Shown: positions 14,860 to 23,453 of the stretch, one piece after another | Layout: every line of letters begins with the position of its first letter | Position numbering within the stretch: the first letter of the stretch is position 1 | Origin: Bacillota bacterium | GTDB taxonomy: Bacteria > Bacillota > Clostridia > Oscillospirales > Acutalibacteraceae | Length of the DNA: 64,000 nucleotides | Reading direction: 5' to 3' | Assembly: GCA_023410445.1 (NCBI GenBank) | Contig: JAEYPT010000009.1 | Coordinates: forward strand, 298,076 to 362,075 | Notes under the pieces: model-generated | Database searches by the model: none | Seen by the model: only the letters and a program-made list of their open reading frames with translations | What the model was told of the DNA's origin: nothing | Position numbers and translations under genes: made by a program

Positions 14860-14915
14860 TCTTTTTTTTCGGTAGGAATGTTGTCCGGGCAAAAAGGAAG
14901 GCAGCGTGCGCAAAA

Positions 14916-14941
14916 AGCGCCCGATCCAAAGATCGGACGCT
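14916..14941 (-). terminator. Terminator of the ylbJ-cooT group
   Basis: AGCGCCCGATC (14916-14926) pairs with GATCGGACGCT (14931-14941) with one G-T pair. On the minus strand a T5 run follows. It separates the CooT gene from cotJA. Confidence 0.75.
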
Positions 14942-14972
14942 GAAAGGCAAGAGAAATTATTTGCAATTAGAA

Positions 14973-15197
14973 TTATTTTTCCCCGGCAGGTTCCGTGCCG
15001 GTTTTCCTGCGGACGATAAATATTTTGTGGTCGACCAGTTCCATCCATTTGATCTCAGCCCATACCGTTTTGCGTTCTCCAAAAATATTCTCCATCAGAA
15101 TCCGCCCGTCGTCCTGGGGGATCACCTTATCCACAGAATCGAAGAAAAGACTTTTTTCACCGTTTTCTTCCACAAGATATACATTTGCTTCACACAT
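14973..15197 (-). CDS. CooT-family nickel-binding protein
   Basis: A 74-residue protein with the CooT hallmarks: MCEANVYLVEENGEKSLFFD with Cys2, an IPQDDGRILMENIFGERK core and the closing WMELVDHKIFIV. CooT-type proteins bind Ni through the N-terminal Met-Cys and occur beyond carbon monoxide dehydrogenase systems; none is visible here. Its ATG overlaps the stop of the DUF3842 gene by one base. Confidence 0.82.
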   Translation of the reverse strand: MCEANVYLVEENGEKSLFFDSVDKVIPQDDGRILMENIFGERKTVWAEIKWMELVDHKIFIVRRKTGTEPAGEK

Positions 15198-15616
15198 CAG
15201 CCTTCACCTCTCAGAATACTCTGAATCTGTGCCGTAAGATCGTCCACATAATGAGGAAGCGGCTTTTTCTCCACTCCCATAACGGAAATACCGCTTCGGC
15301 TCAGCGGAATCAGCAGCTTTCGGGCCGGACTTTCCGCAATGGCGCGCGCCATTGGAGGAGAAAGCTCACCGCACAGGGAATTTGCTGCGATAATTGCAAT
15401 GCTGCCGAGAATCAGATTCATTTTGGGCGCGTTGTAGACAATGGCGTTTTCTCCGGTTGCACCTTCGTTTGCACCCGCCTTCAGCATCAGCGAGGTCGCC
15501 AGCGCGTTGGTCCCCAGCGCGAGAATGTAGGGCTCGTCCCCGATTTTTTCCCGGAGTTTTTCAATGATGGTCTTGCCGATTCCGCCGCCCTGTCCGTCTA
15601 TGACAGCGATTCGCAT
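15197..15616 (-). CDS. DUF3842 family protein
   Basis: A 139-residue protein beginning MRIAVIDGQGGGIGKTIIEK, a Rossmann-like glycine-rich start, followed by LALGTNALATSLMLKAGANE and ARKLLIPLSRSGISVMGVE. This matches DUF3842, a conserved clostridial family of unknown function that is often adjacent to CooT-like genes. ATG 15616 is chosen for its typical N-terminus; TTG 15625 is possible. Confidence 0.78.
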   Translation of the reverse strand: MRIAVIDGQGGGIGKTIIEKLREKIGDEPYILALGTNALATSLMLKAGANEGATGENAIVYNAPKMNLILGSIAIIAANSLCGELSPPMARAIAESPARKLLIPLSRSGISVMGVEKKPLPHYVDDLTAQIQSILRGEG

Positions 15617-15682
15617 GCGGTTCAACCGTCCTTCCTGAAACTGTTTATTTTAAAACCGTATTCGCCATTTAACTTCGGTAAC

Positions 15683-15904
15683 TTACAGAGTGAATTCACC
15701 GGGATCATGTTTTTTCATCGGCGGCGGTCCTTCCGGCGTCCGAAGCAGGGGGTCGTAGAGGAAATCACCGCAGGCGTTTTCTGCCCCCGAGTCTCTGCCG
15801 ATGCGGCACGGCTTATCACCTTTCGCTTCCGAAAAATGGGTGCACCATTCGCACCGCGCCTCAATCTCATTGCCGAGCAGCTTCTCTTTTTTTCTGCCGA
15901 ACAA
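15683..15904 (-). CDS. Small cysteine-containing conserved clostridial protein
   Basis: A protein of about 73 residues from TTG 15904 (AAAGGGGGA 7 bases upstream; an upstream ATG at 15928 would overlap this site). Four Cys form a possible metal site (CEWC, PCRIG, NACGDF), and the sequence ends FLYDPLLRTPEGPPP. Similar short proteins occur beside ylbJ and DUF3842 in clostridia. Function is unknown. Confidence 0.6.
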   Translation of the reverse strand: MFGRKKEKLLGNEIEARCEWCTHFSEAKGDKPCRIGRDSGAENACGDFLYDPLLRTPEGPPPMKKHDPGEFTL

Positions 15905-15946
15905 TCGGATTCCCCCTTTGCAGATCATATATTCAGTATAGCACCT

Positions 15947-17002
15947 TTAGCAGTCTGATTCCAGCCCCTTTCGCCCAACGCTCAGGATTAGAACCGCACA
16001 GAGCGCGATCAGGGCGACGGAAGCGGGGACGGACCCGGAAAGCCCTGCGGAAACGAAGCCGGAGGTTCCGGCGGAGGCCGCTACACTCTGCGGGAGCAGA
16101 AGCAGGTAGCATTTGCAGACCGCGGCGGAAAGAACACCTTGAAGGAACCGGAAGAAAAGGAACCGAAGGCGGCTGTACCGGATGGCGGAAGTAAAGGCGA
16201 ATACCTGAAAGTGGACGCAGATTCCGCCCCATCCCACGGCGAACGCGACGGCCCACAGCGGCACGCCCAGACGTGCAAGATCGGAACAACCTCCGGTTAC
16301 CTCCAGCATCGCGGAGACGGCGGCGGAAAGGGCGGGGGAAAACGGCAAAAGCCGAAGCAGATTCATCAGCGCAGCGAAGAGGACCACAAAGCAGCACATA
16401 CTCAGCACGGAGGTTGCTCCGTCCGCGGCGGAAGCGATGAACGCCCGGGTGGCTTCGGCGTCTGCTTTAACTTCGGGAGTTTTTCCGGGTTTTTCCGCGT
16501 GGCCGAGCGTTCCGGAAATCAGGCCGAGCAGAAGAAACACGGTAATCTGCGTGCAGAACAGGAGAGCGCCGGAGGCCGGGCTTTTCAGAAATCCGGCGCC
16601 GACCGCCGTGATGAGAAAGGAGGGACCGGCGTTGACGCAGAAATACAGCATGCGCTGCGCCTGTTCCTCACTGATGGCACCTGCTTCGTACAGGCTCGCG
16701 ACTGAACGCGCTCCGGCGGGGAAGCCGCCGATTACGCTCATCAGCACCGATGCCGCCGTGCAACCGGGCAGCCGGAAAAGCGCCCTTGTCGGCCCCTCAA
16801 GATGTTTGCCGAGCTTTGCGGCAAGGCCGCTTCGTACCACAAAAACAGACAGTACCATGAACGGGTAGAGCGACGGAATCAGGATTTCAAGCGAGTAGGA
16901 AACTCCTTTCAGAGCGCCTGCGGCAGCCTGTGCGGGGAAAATCAAAAGCGCGCAGGCCGCCGCCACAGTGGCGGTGAACAGCGCGGCGGTCCGGTATTTC
17001 AT
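15947..17002 (-). CDS. ylbJ: Sporulation integral membrane protein YlbJ
   Basis: A 351-residue polytopic membrane protein with nucleoside-recognition (GATE) domain features: SLEILIPSLYPFMVLSVFVV, MSVIGGFPAGARSVASLYEA and YFCVNAGPSFLITAVGAGFL. YlbJ is needed for spore cortex formation. ATG 17002 is preferred (GGAGGG 8 bases upstream); ATG 17008 is too close to that site. It is divergent from yqfC and heads the minus-strand group ending with the CooT gene. Confidence 0.88.
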   Translation of the reverse strand: MKYRTAALFTATVAAACALLIFPAQAAAGALKGVSYSLEILIPSLYPFMVLSVFVVRSGLAAKLGKHLEGPTRALFRLPGCTAASVLMSVIGGFPAGARSVASLYEAGAISEEQAQRMLYFCVNAGPSFLITAVGAGFLKSPASGALLFCTQITVFLLLGLISGTLGHAEKPGKTPEVKADAEATRAFIASAADGATSVLSMCCFVVLFAALMNLLRLLPFSPALSAAVSAMLEVTGGCSDLARLGVPLWAVAFAVGWGGICVHFQVFAFTSAIRYSRLRFLFFRFLQGVLSAAVCKCYLLLLPQSVAASAGTSGFVSAGLSGSVPASVALIALCAVLILSVGRKGLESDC

Positions 17003-17101
17003 GAACATTCCCTCCGATCGTTCATGTATATGTCTGCAAGCGGATATTTACACCGCTTTGAGCATAGCATTATATGGAACTGATGAAGGGATGGGATCGC
17101 T

Positions 17102-17350
17102 TTGTCGAAAAAGGCCGACGTTCTTTCTATGCAGGGGCTCCGCATGCCGACGCACATGGAGATCAACGGGAATACCGAGGCGATTGTGGAGGGCTGCAGC
17201 GGAGTTCTGGAATACGACACCGGCACGGTACGGGTGCGCACCGGGCGCATGACCGTTCGCTTTCAGGGCCGGAATCTGACGATTAACTGCCTGACGGCGG
17301 ATTCGCTGGTGGTGACCGGATTTATCACCGGGATTGAATTTACGATTTGA
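17102..17350 (+). CDS. yqfC: Sporulation protein YqfC
   Basis: An 82-residue YabP/YqfC-family protein, with the diagnostic MEINGNTEAIVEGCSGVLEY and TVRFQGRNLTINCLTADSLV. Starts with TTG after AAGGG. It is followed by yqfD after 9 bases, the conserved order in endospore formers. The pair belongs to mother-cell sporulation; the molecular role is unclear. Confidence 0.85.
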   Translation: MSKKADVLSMQGLRMPTHMEINGNTEAIVEGCSGVLEYDTGTVRVRTGRMTVRFQGRNLTINCLTADSLVVTGFITGIEFTI

Positions 17351-17359
17351 GGTGCGGGC

Positions 17360-18541
17360 ATGGTTTCGCTGATGATCACCCGGTGGCTGCTCGGGTTTGT
17401 GCGGTTTTCCGTGATAGGGGGCAGCCCGGAGCGCTTTTTCAACGCCTGCACGCGCAACGGAGTGTATTTCTGGAAGATTACCGGAAGACCGGACTGCGGG
17501 GCCTGTGTTCTGGTCGGACGGTACCGCGAGCTGCGCTTCTGCGCGCGTAGGGCGGGCTGCCGCCTGCGGGTTACCGAACGACACGGCCTGCCCTTTCTGC
17601 TTTACCGAACCCGGAACCATCGCGGGCTCTTTGTGGGCGCCGCGGCGTTCGCCGTGATTCTTCTGCTTCTTTCTTCCTACGTCTGGTGTATTGACATCAC
17701 GGGGAATTCCAGAATTCCAACGGACAAAATTGAAGCCGCGCTCCGCTCCTCCGGAGTCGGGCCGGGTACCCCGAAAAGCCAGGTGGATTCTGGCGCCCTG
17801 GCGCAGAAGCTGATGCTCACCTTCCCCGAAGTCCGGTGGATGAGCGTGAACACGCAGGCCTGCCGCCTTGAAATCAGCCTCAGGGAAAAAGAGGATCGGC
17901 CGGAAATCCAGAACCAAACCGGCGTGTGCAACCTGAAAGCCACCCGCACCGGACAGATCGTTTCCATTCGTGTCTATGAAGGAACGGCCGTGGTGCAGCA
18001 GGGCGACGCCGTTCTGGAAGGACAGCTTCTGGTAAGTGCCATCGTCAAGACGAAATCCGGCGACGTGATGCTCCGGCACGCTTCCGCCGAAGTTATCGCG
18101 GAAACCACCCATACGTTCTCGGCGGAGGTTCCGCTGCGGCAGACGCAGGAGCTGCCGACCGGAAAGACCGCCGTCCGGCGCAGTCTGGACCTTTTGGGCG
18201 CCCGGCTGCCGCTGACCCTTGGCGGCAGGCCGAAGGGAGACTGGAAGGCGGCGGGCCGGAAAACCGACGTGATTGTGTTCGGCACGCTTCTGCCTCTTTC
18301 GATCTATGAGGAGAATCTGACAGAAATGCGCGCTTCCGACGTTTCACTGACGGAGGAACAGGCAAAGGCACAGGCGAACGAGAATATTGCGGCGCAGGAA
18401 AAGGAAATTCTTAAAAATGCGAAGATTCTTTCCGTACAGACACAGGGAACCGTGAAGAATGGAACGCTTTTTCAGACGGCAGAGGTCCGGTGCGAGGAAA
18501 ACATCGTACAGGAATCGGAAATATTAATAAAATCGCAATAA
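17360..18541 (+). CDS. yqfD: Sporulation protein YqfD
   Basis: A 393-residue protein. The N-terminal region (about 1-80) is cytosolic, a membrane helix spans 90-110 (LFVGAAAFAVILLLLSSYVW), and the external part begins with IDITGNSRIPTDKIEAAL, a POTRA-like motif, followed by the conserved TGQIVSIRVYEGTAVVQQGD. It ends in a charged segment EEQAKAQANENIAAQEKEIL. The domain order matches YqfD. It lies 9 bases after yqfC and before phoH. Confidence 0.88.
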   Translation: MVSLMITRWLLGFVRFSVIGGSPERFFNACTRNGVYFWKITGRPDCGACVLVGRYRELRFCARRAGCRLRVTERHGLPFLLYRTRNHRGLFVGAAAFAVILLLLSSYVWCIDITGNSRIPTDKIEAALRSSGVGPGTPKSQVDSGALAQKLMLTFPEVRWMSVNTQACRLEISLREKEDRPEIQNQTGVCNLKATRTGQIVSIRVYEGTAVVQQGDAVLEGQLLVSAIVKTKSGDVMLRHASAEVIAETTHTFSAEVPLRQTQELPTGKTAVRRSLDLLGARLPLTLGGRPKGDWKAAGRKTDVIVFGTLLPLSIYEENLTEMRASDVSLTEEQAKAQANENIAAQEKEILKNAKILSVQTQGTVKNGTLFQTAEVRCEENIVQESEILIKSQ

Positions 18542-18559
18542 TTTTTTGTACATATTATC

Positions 18560-18588
18560 GTGACTTCTTTGGGAAAATGTGCTATAAT
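18560..18588 (+). promoter_or_regulatory. Promoter ahead of phoH
   Basis: GTGACT (18560-18565) and a perfect TATAAT (18583-18588) are separated by 17 bases. It would separate vegetative expression of phoH-ybeY-dgkA-era from the sporulation genes upstream. Confidence 0.6.
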
Positions 18589-18644
18589 AACGATAAAATA
18601 ATCTTATCCTAATTATTGTTGGAAAATTGTTTTCAGGTGATGCG

Positions 18645-19604
18645 ATGTTTGAACAAAGGATCAATATTGACCGGATGGAACAGGCGGTTGCGCTGTTTGG
18701 CAGCTTTGACGAAAACATCCGGCTGATCGAAAAGGAATACGCGGTCAGCGTGGTTTACCGCGGCGGGGAAGTCAAAATTTCCGGGGAACCGGAAAACGTG
18801 GCGAAGGCCGTCCGTGCTTTGGAGACCCTCCTTGCGCTTGTCAACCGCGGAGAAGCGCTCAGCGAGCAGAACGTGCGCTACTGCATTTCCATGGTGAACG
18901 AGGGCAGCGAGGGCAAGGTCGAGTCACTCGCGGGCGACTGTATCTGCATCACTTCAAAGGGAAAACCGGTCAAGGCGAAGACGCTCGGGCAGAAAAAGTA
19001 CTGCACGGCGATTCAGAGCCATACGATCACCATCGGGGTAGGGCCGGCCGGCACGGGCAAGACCTATCTTGCCGTAGCGCTGGCGGTGACCGCCTTCCGC
19101 GCACAGGAGGTCAATCGGATCATCCTGACACGGCCCGCCGTTGAGGCGGGGGAGAAGCTCGGGTTCCTTCCGGGCGACCTCCAACAGAAGGTGGACCCGT
19201 ACCTTCGTCCGCTGTATGATGCCCTGTTCGATATGCTGGGGGCAGAAACCTACCAGAAATATGTGGAGCGGGGGAACATCGAGGTGGCGCCGCTTGCCTA
19301 TATGCGCGGCCGCACCTTGGACGACAGCTTCATCATCCTGGATGAAGCGCAGAACACTACGCCGGAGCAGATGAAAATGTTCCTGACCCGGCTCGGGTTC
19401 AACTCCAAAATGGTCATCACCGGGGATGTTACACAGATCGATCTTCCGGACGGACGCCGTTCCGGACTGAAGGATGTGCTGCATATTCTTCGCGGGATCG
19501 AAGACATCGCACAGGTCCGTTTCAGTGAAAAAGACGTTGTCCGGCACAGGCTTGTGCAGGACATCATCCGGGCATACGAGAAAAACGAGGAAGCAGGGCG
19601 ATAG
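18645..19604 (+). CDS. phoH: PhoH family ATPase
   Basis: A 319-residue PhoH-like P-loop ATPase. A short KH-like N-terminal region (to about 65) precedes Walker A GPAGTGKT (133-140) and Walker B FIILDEAQNT. ITGDVTQIDLP and the closing KDVVRHRLVQDIIRAYE are family signatures. It is linked to ybeY in most bacteria and is thought to act in RNA metabolism. ATG 18645 is taken as the start; TTG 18627 is possible. It lies 4 bases before ybeY. Confidence 0.9.
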   Translation: MFEQRINIDRMEQAVALFGSFDENIRLIEKEYAVSVVYRGGEVKISGEPENVAKAVRALETLLALVNRGEALSEQNVRYCISMVNEGSEGKVESLAGDCICITSKGKPVKAKTLGQKKYCTAIQSHTITIGVGPAGTGKTYLAVALAVTAFRAQEVNRIILTRPAVEAGEKLGFLPGDLQQKVDPYLRPLYDALFDMLGAETYQKYVERGNIEVAPLAYMRGRTLDDSFIILDEAQNTTPEQMKMFLTRLGFNSKMVITGDVTQIDLPDGRRSGLKDVLHILRGIEDIAQVRFSEKDVVRHRLVQDIIRAYEKNEEAGR

Positions 19605-19608
19605 GTTT

Positions 19609-20118
19609 ATGGAAAAAGTAAGGGTTATTATCGACAACAAGCAGAAAGCGGTTAAGATTCCGACAGGTCTGCGCATGCTGGTGCGCAGGTGCTGCAACGC
19701 CGTGCTGAAAATGGAAGGGTTCACGGATCCGGCTGAAATCAGCGTAATCTTTGTGGACAACGATCAGATTCAGAAGCTGAATGCTCAGTACCGCGACAAG
19801 GATGTTTCTACCGATGTTCTTTCGTTCCCGATGGGGGAAAACGGAAATTACGACGAGAACCATTCCACCGGCGCGAAGATTCTGGGCGACATTGTTCTTT
19901 CCATGGAAAAGGCAGTGGAGCAGGCGGATCGCTACGGTCACAGTCTGGAGCGCGAGGTCGGTTATCTGACGGCGCATTCCATGCTGCATCTGCTCGGCTA
20001 TAACCATGAAAACGGCGGCATCGAAAAAGTGCGTATGCGCGAAAAGGAAGAGCAGGTCATGACTCAGCTCGGTCTCCCCAGCACGAGCAGCTATGTGCTG
20101 GACGACGAAGAGGAATAA
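19609..20118 (+). CDS. ybeY: Endoribonuclease YbeY
   Basis: A 169-residue protein with the zinc-binding motif HSMLHLLGYNH (H-x3-H-x5-H) and the upstream KDVSTDVLSFPMGE. YbeY takes part in 16S rRNA 3' processing and ribosome quality control. ATG 19609 follows the phoH stop by 4 bases. Confidence 0.92.
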   Translation: MEKVRVIIDNKQKAVKIPTGLRMLVRRCCNAVLKMEGFTDPAEISVIFVDNDQIQKLNAQYRDKDVSTDVLSFPMGENGNYDENHSTGAKILGDIVLSMEKAVEQADRYGHSLEREVGYLTAHSMLHLLGYNHENGGIEKVRMREKEEQVMTQLGLPSTSSYVLDDEEE

Positions 20119-20120
20119 TT

Positions 20121-20621
20121 TTGCGCTTTTTTAAGAGTTTTAAATATGCGTTTCGCGGCATTATATACTGTATCAACAATGAACGAAACATGCGGATACA
20201 CACGGTAGTGGCGCTGTATGTATTTGGCTTTTCGTTCTTTTTTCATTTCAGCCGCACGCAGTATGCCATTCTCTGCCTGACGGTTTCCGCCGTTTTGATG
20301 GCCGAGCTGTTCAATACGGTGGCGGAGGAGCTTTCCGATCTCGCGGCGGCCAGCTTCCACCCGGTGGTGCGCATCATTAAGGACATGGCCTCCGGCGGGG
20401 TGCTTGTGTGTGCGTTTTTCGCCGTTCTGGTCGGCGTCTGCCTGTTCGGAAAGCCGCCGGTGCTTTGCGGGATCGCCGCTTTCTATGCGGCGCATCCGGC
20501 AGCGCTAGTGGGGCTGCTGGTACTGACGGCCGCCGCGGTTGTATTTGTTGTGCTGGGGCCGATCGGTATCCGTGATCTGCTCCGAAAGAAACGAAAGGCT
20601 GGGAAGAACCATTTTGACTGA
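20121..20621 (+). CDS. dgkA: Diacylglycerol/undecaprenol kinase family membrane protein
   Basis: A 166-residue membrane protein. The DgkA signature is present as MAELFNTVAEELSDLAA and IIKDMASGGVLVCAF, with the catalytic acidic residues in the expected spacing. It begins MRFFKSFKYAFRGI from TTG 20121, two bases after the ybeY stop. Gram-positive members phosphorylate undecaprenol. It is about 35-40 residues longer than usual because of an additional C-terminal hydrophobic helix (ALVGLLVLTAAAVVFVVL) and a basic tail. Confidence 0.85.
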   Translation: MRFFKSFKYAFRGIIYCINNERNMRIHTVVALYVFGFSFFFHFSRTQYAILCLTVSAVLMAELFNTVAEELSDLAAASFHPVVRIIKDMASGGVLVCAFFAVLVGVCLFGKPPVLCGIAAFYAAHPAALVGLLVLTAAAVVFVVLGPIGIRDLLRKKRKAGKNHFD

Positions 20622-21537
20622 AATTAAGGAACAAAAATCGGCGTTTATCGCCATCGTGGGCCGCCCGAATGTCGGCAAGTCCTCGCTGCTCAACGCTCTG
20701 CTTGGGCAAAAAGTCGCCATTGTGTCCCAAAAGCCGCAGACGACGCGGAACCGGATCATGGGCGTCCTGACCGACGGCGGCGTGCAGCTGGTCTTCATCG
20801 ACACGCCCGGCCTTTTAAAGCCGCGGAACAAACTCGGCGAATATATGGTCAAATCCGTACTGGAATCCGTTTCCGGCGTGGACGCCTGCGCGCTGGTTGT
20901 GGAAGCGGGAGATAAGGTTTCCCCCGCGACGCTGTCGCTTGTTGATAAGTTCAAGTCGCTTTCCATGCGGGCCGTACTGATCATCAACAAAATCGATCTG
21001 CTGCCGGACAAAAGCGAACTGATTCCCCAGATCGAAGAACTGACAAAGATGTATTCGTTTGAGGCGGTGATTCCGGTTTCCGCGAAAACCGGAAACGGGA
21101 TTCCTGACCTTGCCTCGGAGCTGAAAAAGCTTGCGGAGGAAGGCCAGCATTTCTTCGATGAGGACACGCTGACCGACCAGCCGGAGCGCGTGATCGCTTC
21201 CGAAATCGTGCGGGAAAAGCTGCTGCGGCTTCTGGAGCGCGAGGTTCCGCACGGCGTGGCCGTGGTCGTGGAAAGCATGAAGGAACGCGCAGGGGACGAG
21301 CCGATTACCGATATTACGGCGACGATCTACTGCGAAAAGGATTCACACAAGGGAATTATTATCGGGAAAAACGGGGATATGCTCAAGCGCGTGGGTACTT
21401 ACGCGCGGCAGGATATGGAACAGTTTTTTGGCTGCAAAATTAATTTGCAGCTCTGGGTTCGTGTCAAGGAGGACTGGCGCAACCGTGAGGCGGCGCTGCG
21501 TTCCTTCGGCTACGACGGAGCCGATTTCAACGGCTGA
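20614..21537 (+). CDS. era: GTPase Era
   Basis: A 307-residue ribosome-assembly GTPase. G1 is GRPNVGKS (16-23), G3 DTPG, G4 NKID, and a C-terminal KH domain has GIIIGKNGDMLKRVGTYA and LWVRVKEDWRN. It binds the 3' end of 16S rRNA. The probable start is TTG 20614, which overlaps the end of dgkA by 8 bases; longer in-frame extensions lie inside dgkA and are not family-like. Confidence 0.93.
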   Translation: MTEIKEQKSAFIAIVGRPNVGKSSLLNALLGQKVAIVSQKPQTTRNRIMGVLTDGGVQLVFIDTPGLLKPRNKLGEYMVKSVLESVSGVDACALVVEAGDKVSPATLSLVDKFKSLSMRAVLIINKIDLLPDKSELIPQIEELTKMYSFEAVIPVSAKTGNGIPDLASELKKLAEEGQHFFDEDTLTDQPERVIASEIVREKLLRLLEREVPHGVAVVVESMKERAGDEPITDITATIYCEKDSHKGIIIGKNGDMLKRVGTYARQDMEQFFGCKINLQLWVRVKEDWRNREAALRSFGYDGADFNG

Positions 21538-21665
21538 AACCGGTCTGCAAGCATGATCGGGGCGAAAATTATGTCATAATGTGGGGTAAATTCATTTATT
21601 TACCGCTCATAGAAATCCGGGAACGACACATACTTCTGTCAGTAACGAAAAAAGGAGCGGTCGTC

Positions 21666-21827
21666 TTGGATGAGAATTCTGCCTGGAAATGCTTTAAACA
21701 TACCGGAGCCGTTCGGGATTACCTGATTTACAGTCAGTGCAGACAGATGGAAGAGACCAAGCCACAGGAGGACCGGGATGAGGATCGATGCAGAGGGACT
21801 GGTAATCCGGGAGAAATGCGTGGGTGA
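21666..21827 (+). CDS. YqzL-like small protein
   Basis: A 53-residue protein starting with TTG 21666 (GGAG 8 bases upstream). Its N-terminal half LDENSAWKCFKHTGAVRDYL matches the YqzL pattern (SW.xF..TGS...YLLY), and YqzL genes sit just before recO in Firmicutes. The extra Glu/Asp/Arg-rich tail of about 25 residues runs 50 bases into recO in another frame. Confidence 0.6.
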   Translation: MDENSAWKCFKHTGAVRDYLIYSQCRQMEETKPQEDRDEDRCRGTGNPGEMRG

Positions 21828-22551
21828 AAGCGACCGGCTGGTTACGATCCTTACCAAACCGAAGGGAGTGCTGCGCGCGTTCGTCCGGAGAACCGGAAGG
21901 GGCAAAAGTGGAAAGCTTTCCGCAACGCGGCTCTTCAGTTATTCCCGCTTCACGATTTTTGAGGGGCGGGAAAAATACATAGTCGATGACGCGCAGCCGA
22001 TCGAAGTTTTTTTTGAGCTGCGAAAAGATATTGCGGGCCTCGCCCTTGCCCAGTATTTCTGCGAGCTGGCTGGAACGCTTGCCCCGCAGGATGCCGAGGC
22101 GGGGGATTTTCTTCGTCTGGTGCTCAACGCGCTGTATTTCCTGAGCCGGGGAACACGGCCCGCGCTGGTTCTGAAGGCGGCGGTGGAAATGCGGATGCTT
22201 TCCCTTGCCGGCTACCTGCCGGATCTTGTCTGCTGCGCGGAGTGCGGTCGATACGAGGATGACATAATGTATTTTCTTCCGCGGAGCGGCCGTATTTTCT
22301 GCAGCGAATGTGTTCGTCCGGCGGAAGAGCCCTCCTTGCCGCTCGGGCGGGGCGCGATGACGGCGCTCCGCCATACGGTTTATGCGGATTTTGAAAAGCT
22401 TTTTTCCTTTTCGCTTCCGGGCGGCGCCCTTCGGGATCTCTGCGCCGCCAGCGAAGCCTATGTTCTGGAGACGCTCGGCCGCGGCTTTAAAACGTTGGAT
22501 TTTTACCATCAGATGGAGGGAACCGCTCCTTTGTCGGGAGCAAATGCATGA
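21778..22551 (+). CDS. recO: DNA repair protein RecO
   Basis: A 257-residue protein with an N-terminal OB fold (GLVIREKCVGESDRLVTILT), a helical domain and a zinc finger (LVCCAECGRY with FCSECVRP). RecO promotes RecA loading and strand annealing. CAGGAGG precedes the ATG. It follows era and the YqzL-like gene, the conserved Firmicutes order, and overlaps the next gene by four bases. Confidence 0.9.
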   Translation: MRIDAEGLVIREKCVGESDRLVTILTKPKGVLRAFVRRTGRGKSGKLSATRLFSYSRFTIFEGREKYIVDDAQPIEVFFELRKDIAGLALAQYFCELAGTLAPQDAEAGDFLRLVLNALYFLSRGTRPALVLKAAVEMRMLSLAGYLPDLVCCAECGRYEDDIMYFLPRSGRIFCSECVRPAEEPSLPLGRGAMTALRHTVYADFEKLFSFSLPGGALRDLCAASEAYVLETLGRGFKTLDFYHQMEGTAPLSGANA

Positions 22552-23438
22552 AATATCGAAAGAAAACCCATTTACTCGGACGGCTGATGCGCGCCGCAGC
22601 ACCCGTTTTTCCGGAAAACTATTTTCCGGAACGAACCGAATACCGGGTGGAGTCGGAGATAATTCCGAAGTCTTTTGACGGTTTTCGTCTGGTGCAGCTT
22701 TCCGACCTGCACGGCTGTACTTCTCCGCGGAACGTCCGGCTGCTGCTGGAACTGATTTCCACAGCCGCGCCCGACGCGGTGGTTCTGACAGGCGATATGG
22801 CCGATCGGCTGGACCGGGATTACACGGCCCTTTTCGGCCTGTTCCGTACCCTTTGCCAGAGGTATCCGGTCTTTTTTGTTTCCGGGAACCATGAGCAAGA
22901 GCTGATCGGTGCCCGCCGAAGGGAATTTTACCGCGGAATGGCGAAACAGGGGGTTCGAATTCTGGATTCCGATTCGGTTGAGATTTCCCGAAGCGGTGAA
23001 ACGATTCGGCTGTACGGACTTCGGATTCCTTTGCGGTACTATCGCCGCGGCCGCGGGAAACGACGTCCGGAGCTGAGTGCAGAAAAAATTGAGACCATTC
23101 TCGGCTCCTGCGGCGGGGAATATGCGGTTCTGCTGGCGCATAACCCGTTCTTCTTTGAGGCCTGCGCACAATGGGGAGCCGATCTGACCCTGAGCGGCCA
23201 CGTGCACGGAGGAATGGTCCGTCTGCCGTATATCGGTGGGCTGTTGTCGCCGGAGCGCCGTTTTTTCCCCCGCTACAGCGGCGGGATGTATGAGAGTGAA
23301 GCTGCCGGGGGCCGGAGGATGATCGTCAGCCGTGGCCTCGGTAAAGGCGCGAGGCTCGGGAACCGCCCGGAGGTCGTGTCTGTGACCCTGTATTCGCGGC
23401 CGAAGCCGGAAAGGACTACGGGCGGCGCGGATCAGTGA
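22548..23438 (+). CDS. Calcineurin-like metallophosphoesterase
   Basis: A 296-residue protein with all five metallophosphoesterase motifs: DLHG, GDMADR, GNHE, LAHNP and SGHVHGG. It resembles YkuE/YaeI-type phosphoesterases, but no N-terminal membrane anchor is seen, only a basic leader (MKYRKKTHLLGRLMR). Translation is coupled to recO by an ATGA overlap. Substrate is unknown. Confidence 0.85.
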   Translation: MKYRKKTHLLGRLMRAAAPVFPENYFPERTEYRVESEIIPKSFDGFRLVQLSDLHGCTSPRNVRLLLELISTAAPDAVVLTGDMADRLDRDYTALFGLFRTLCQRYPVFFVSGNHEQELIGARRREFYRGMAKQGVRILDSDSVEISRSGETIRLYGLRIPLRYYRRGRGKRRPELSAEKIETILGSCGGEYAVLLAHNPFFFEACAQWGADLTLSGHVHGGMVRLPYIGGLLSPERRFFPRYSGGMYESEAAGGRRMIVSRGLGKGARLGNRPEVVSVTLYSRPKPERTTGGADQ

Positions 23439-23453
23439 AGAAAGGATTTCACC

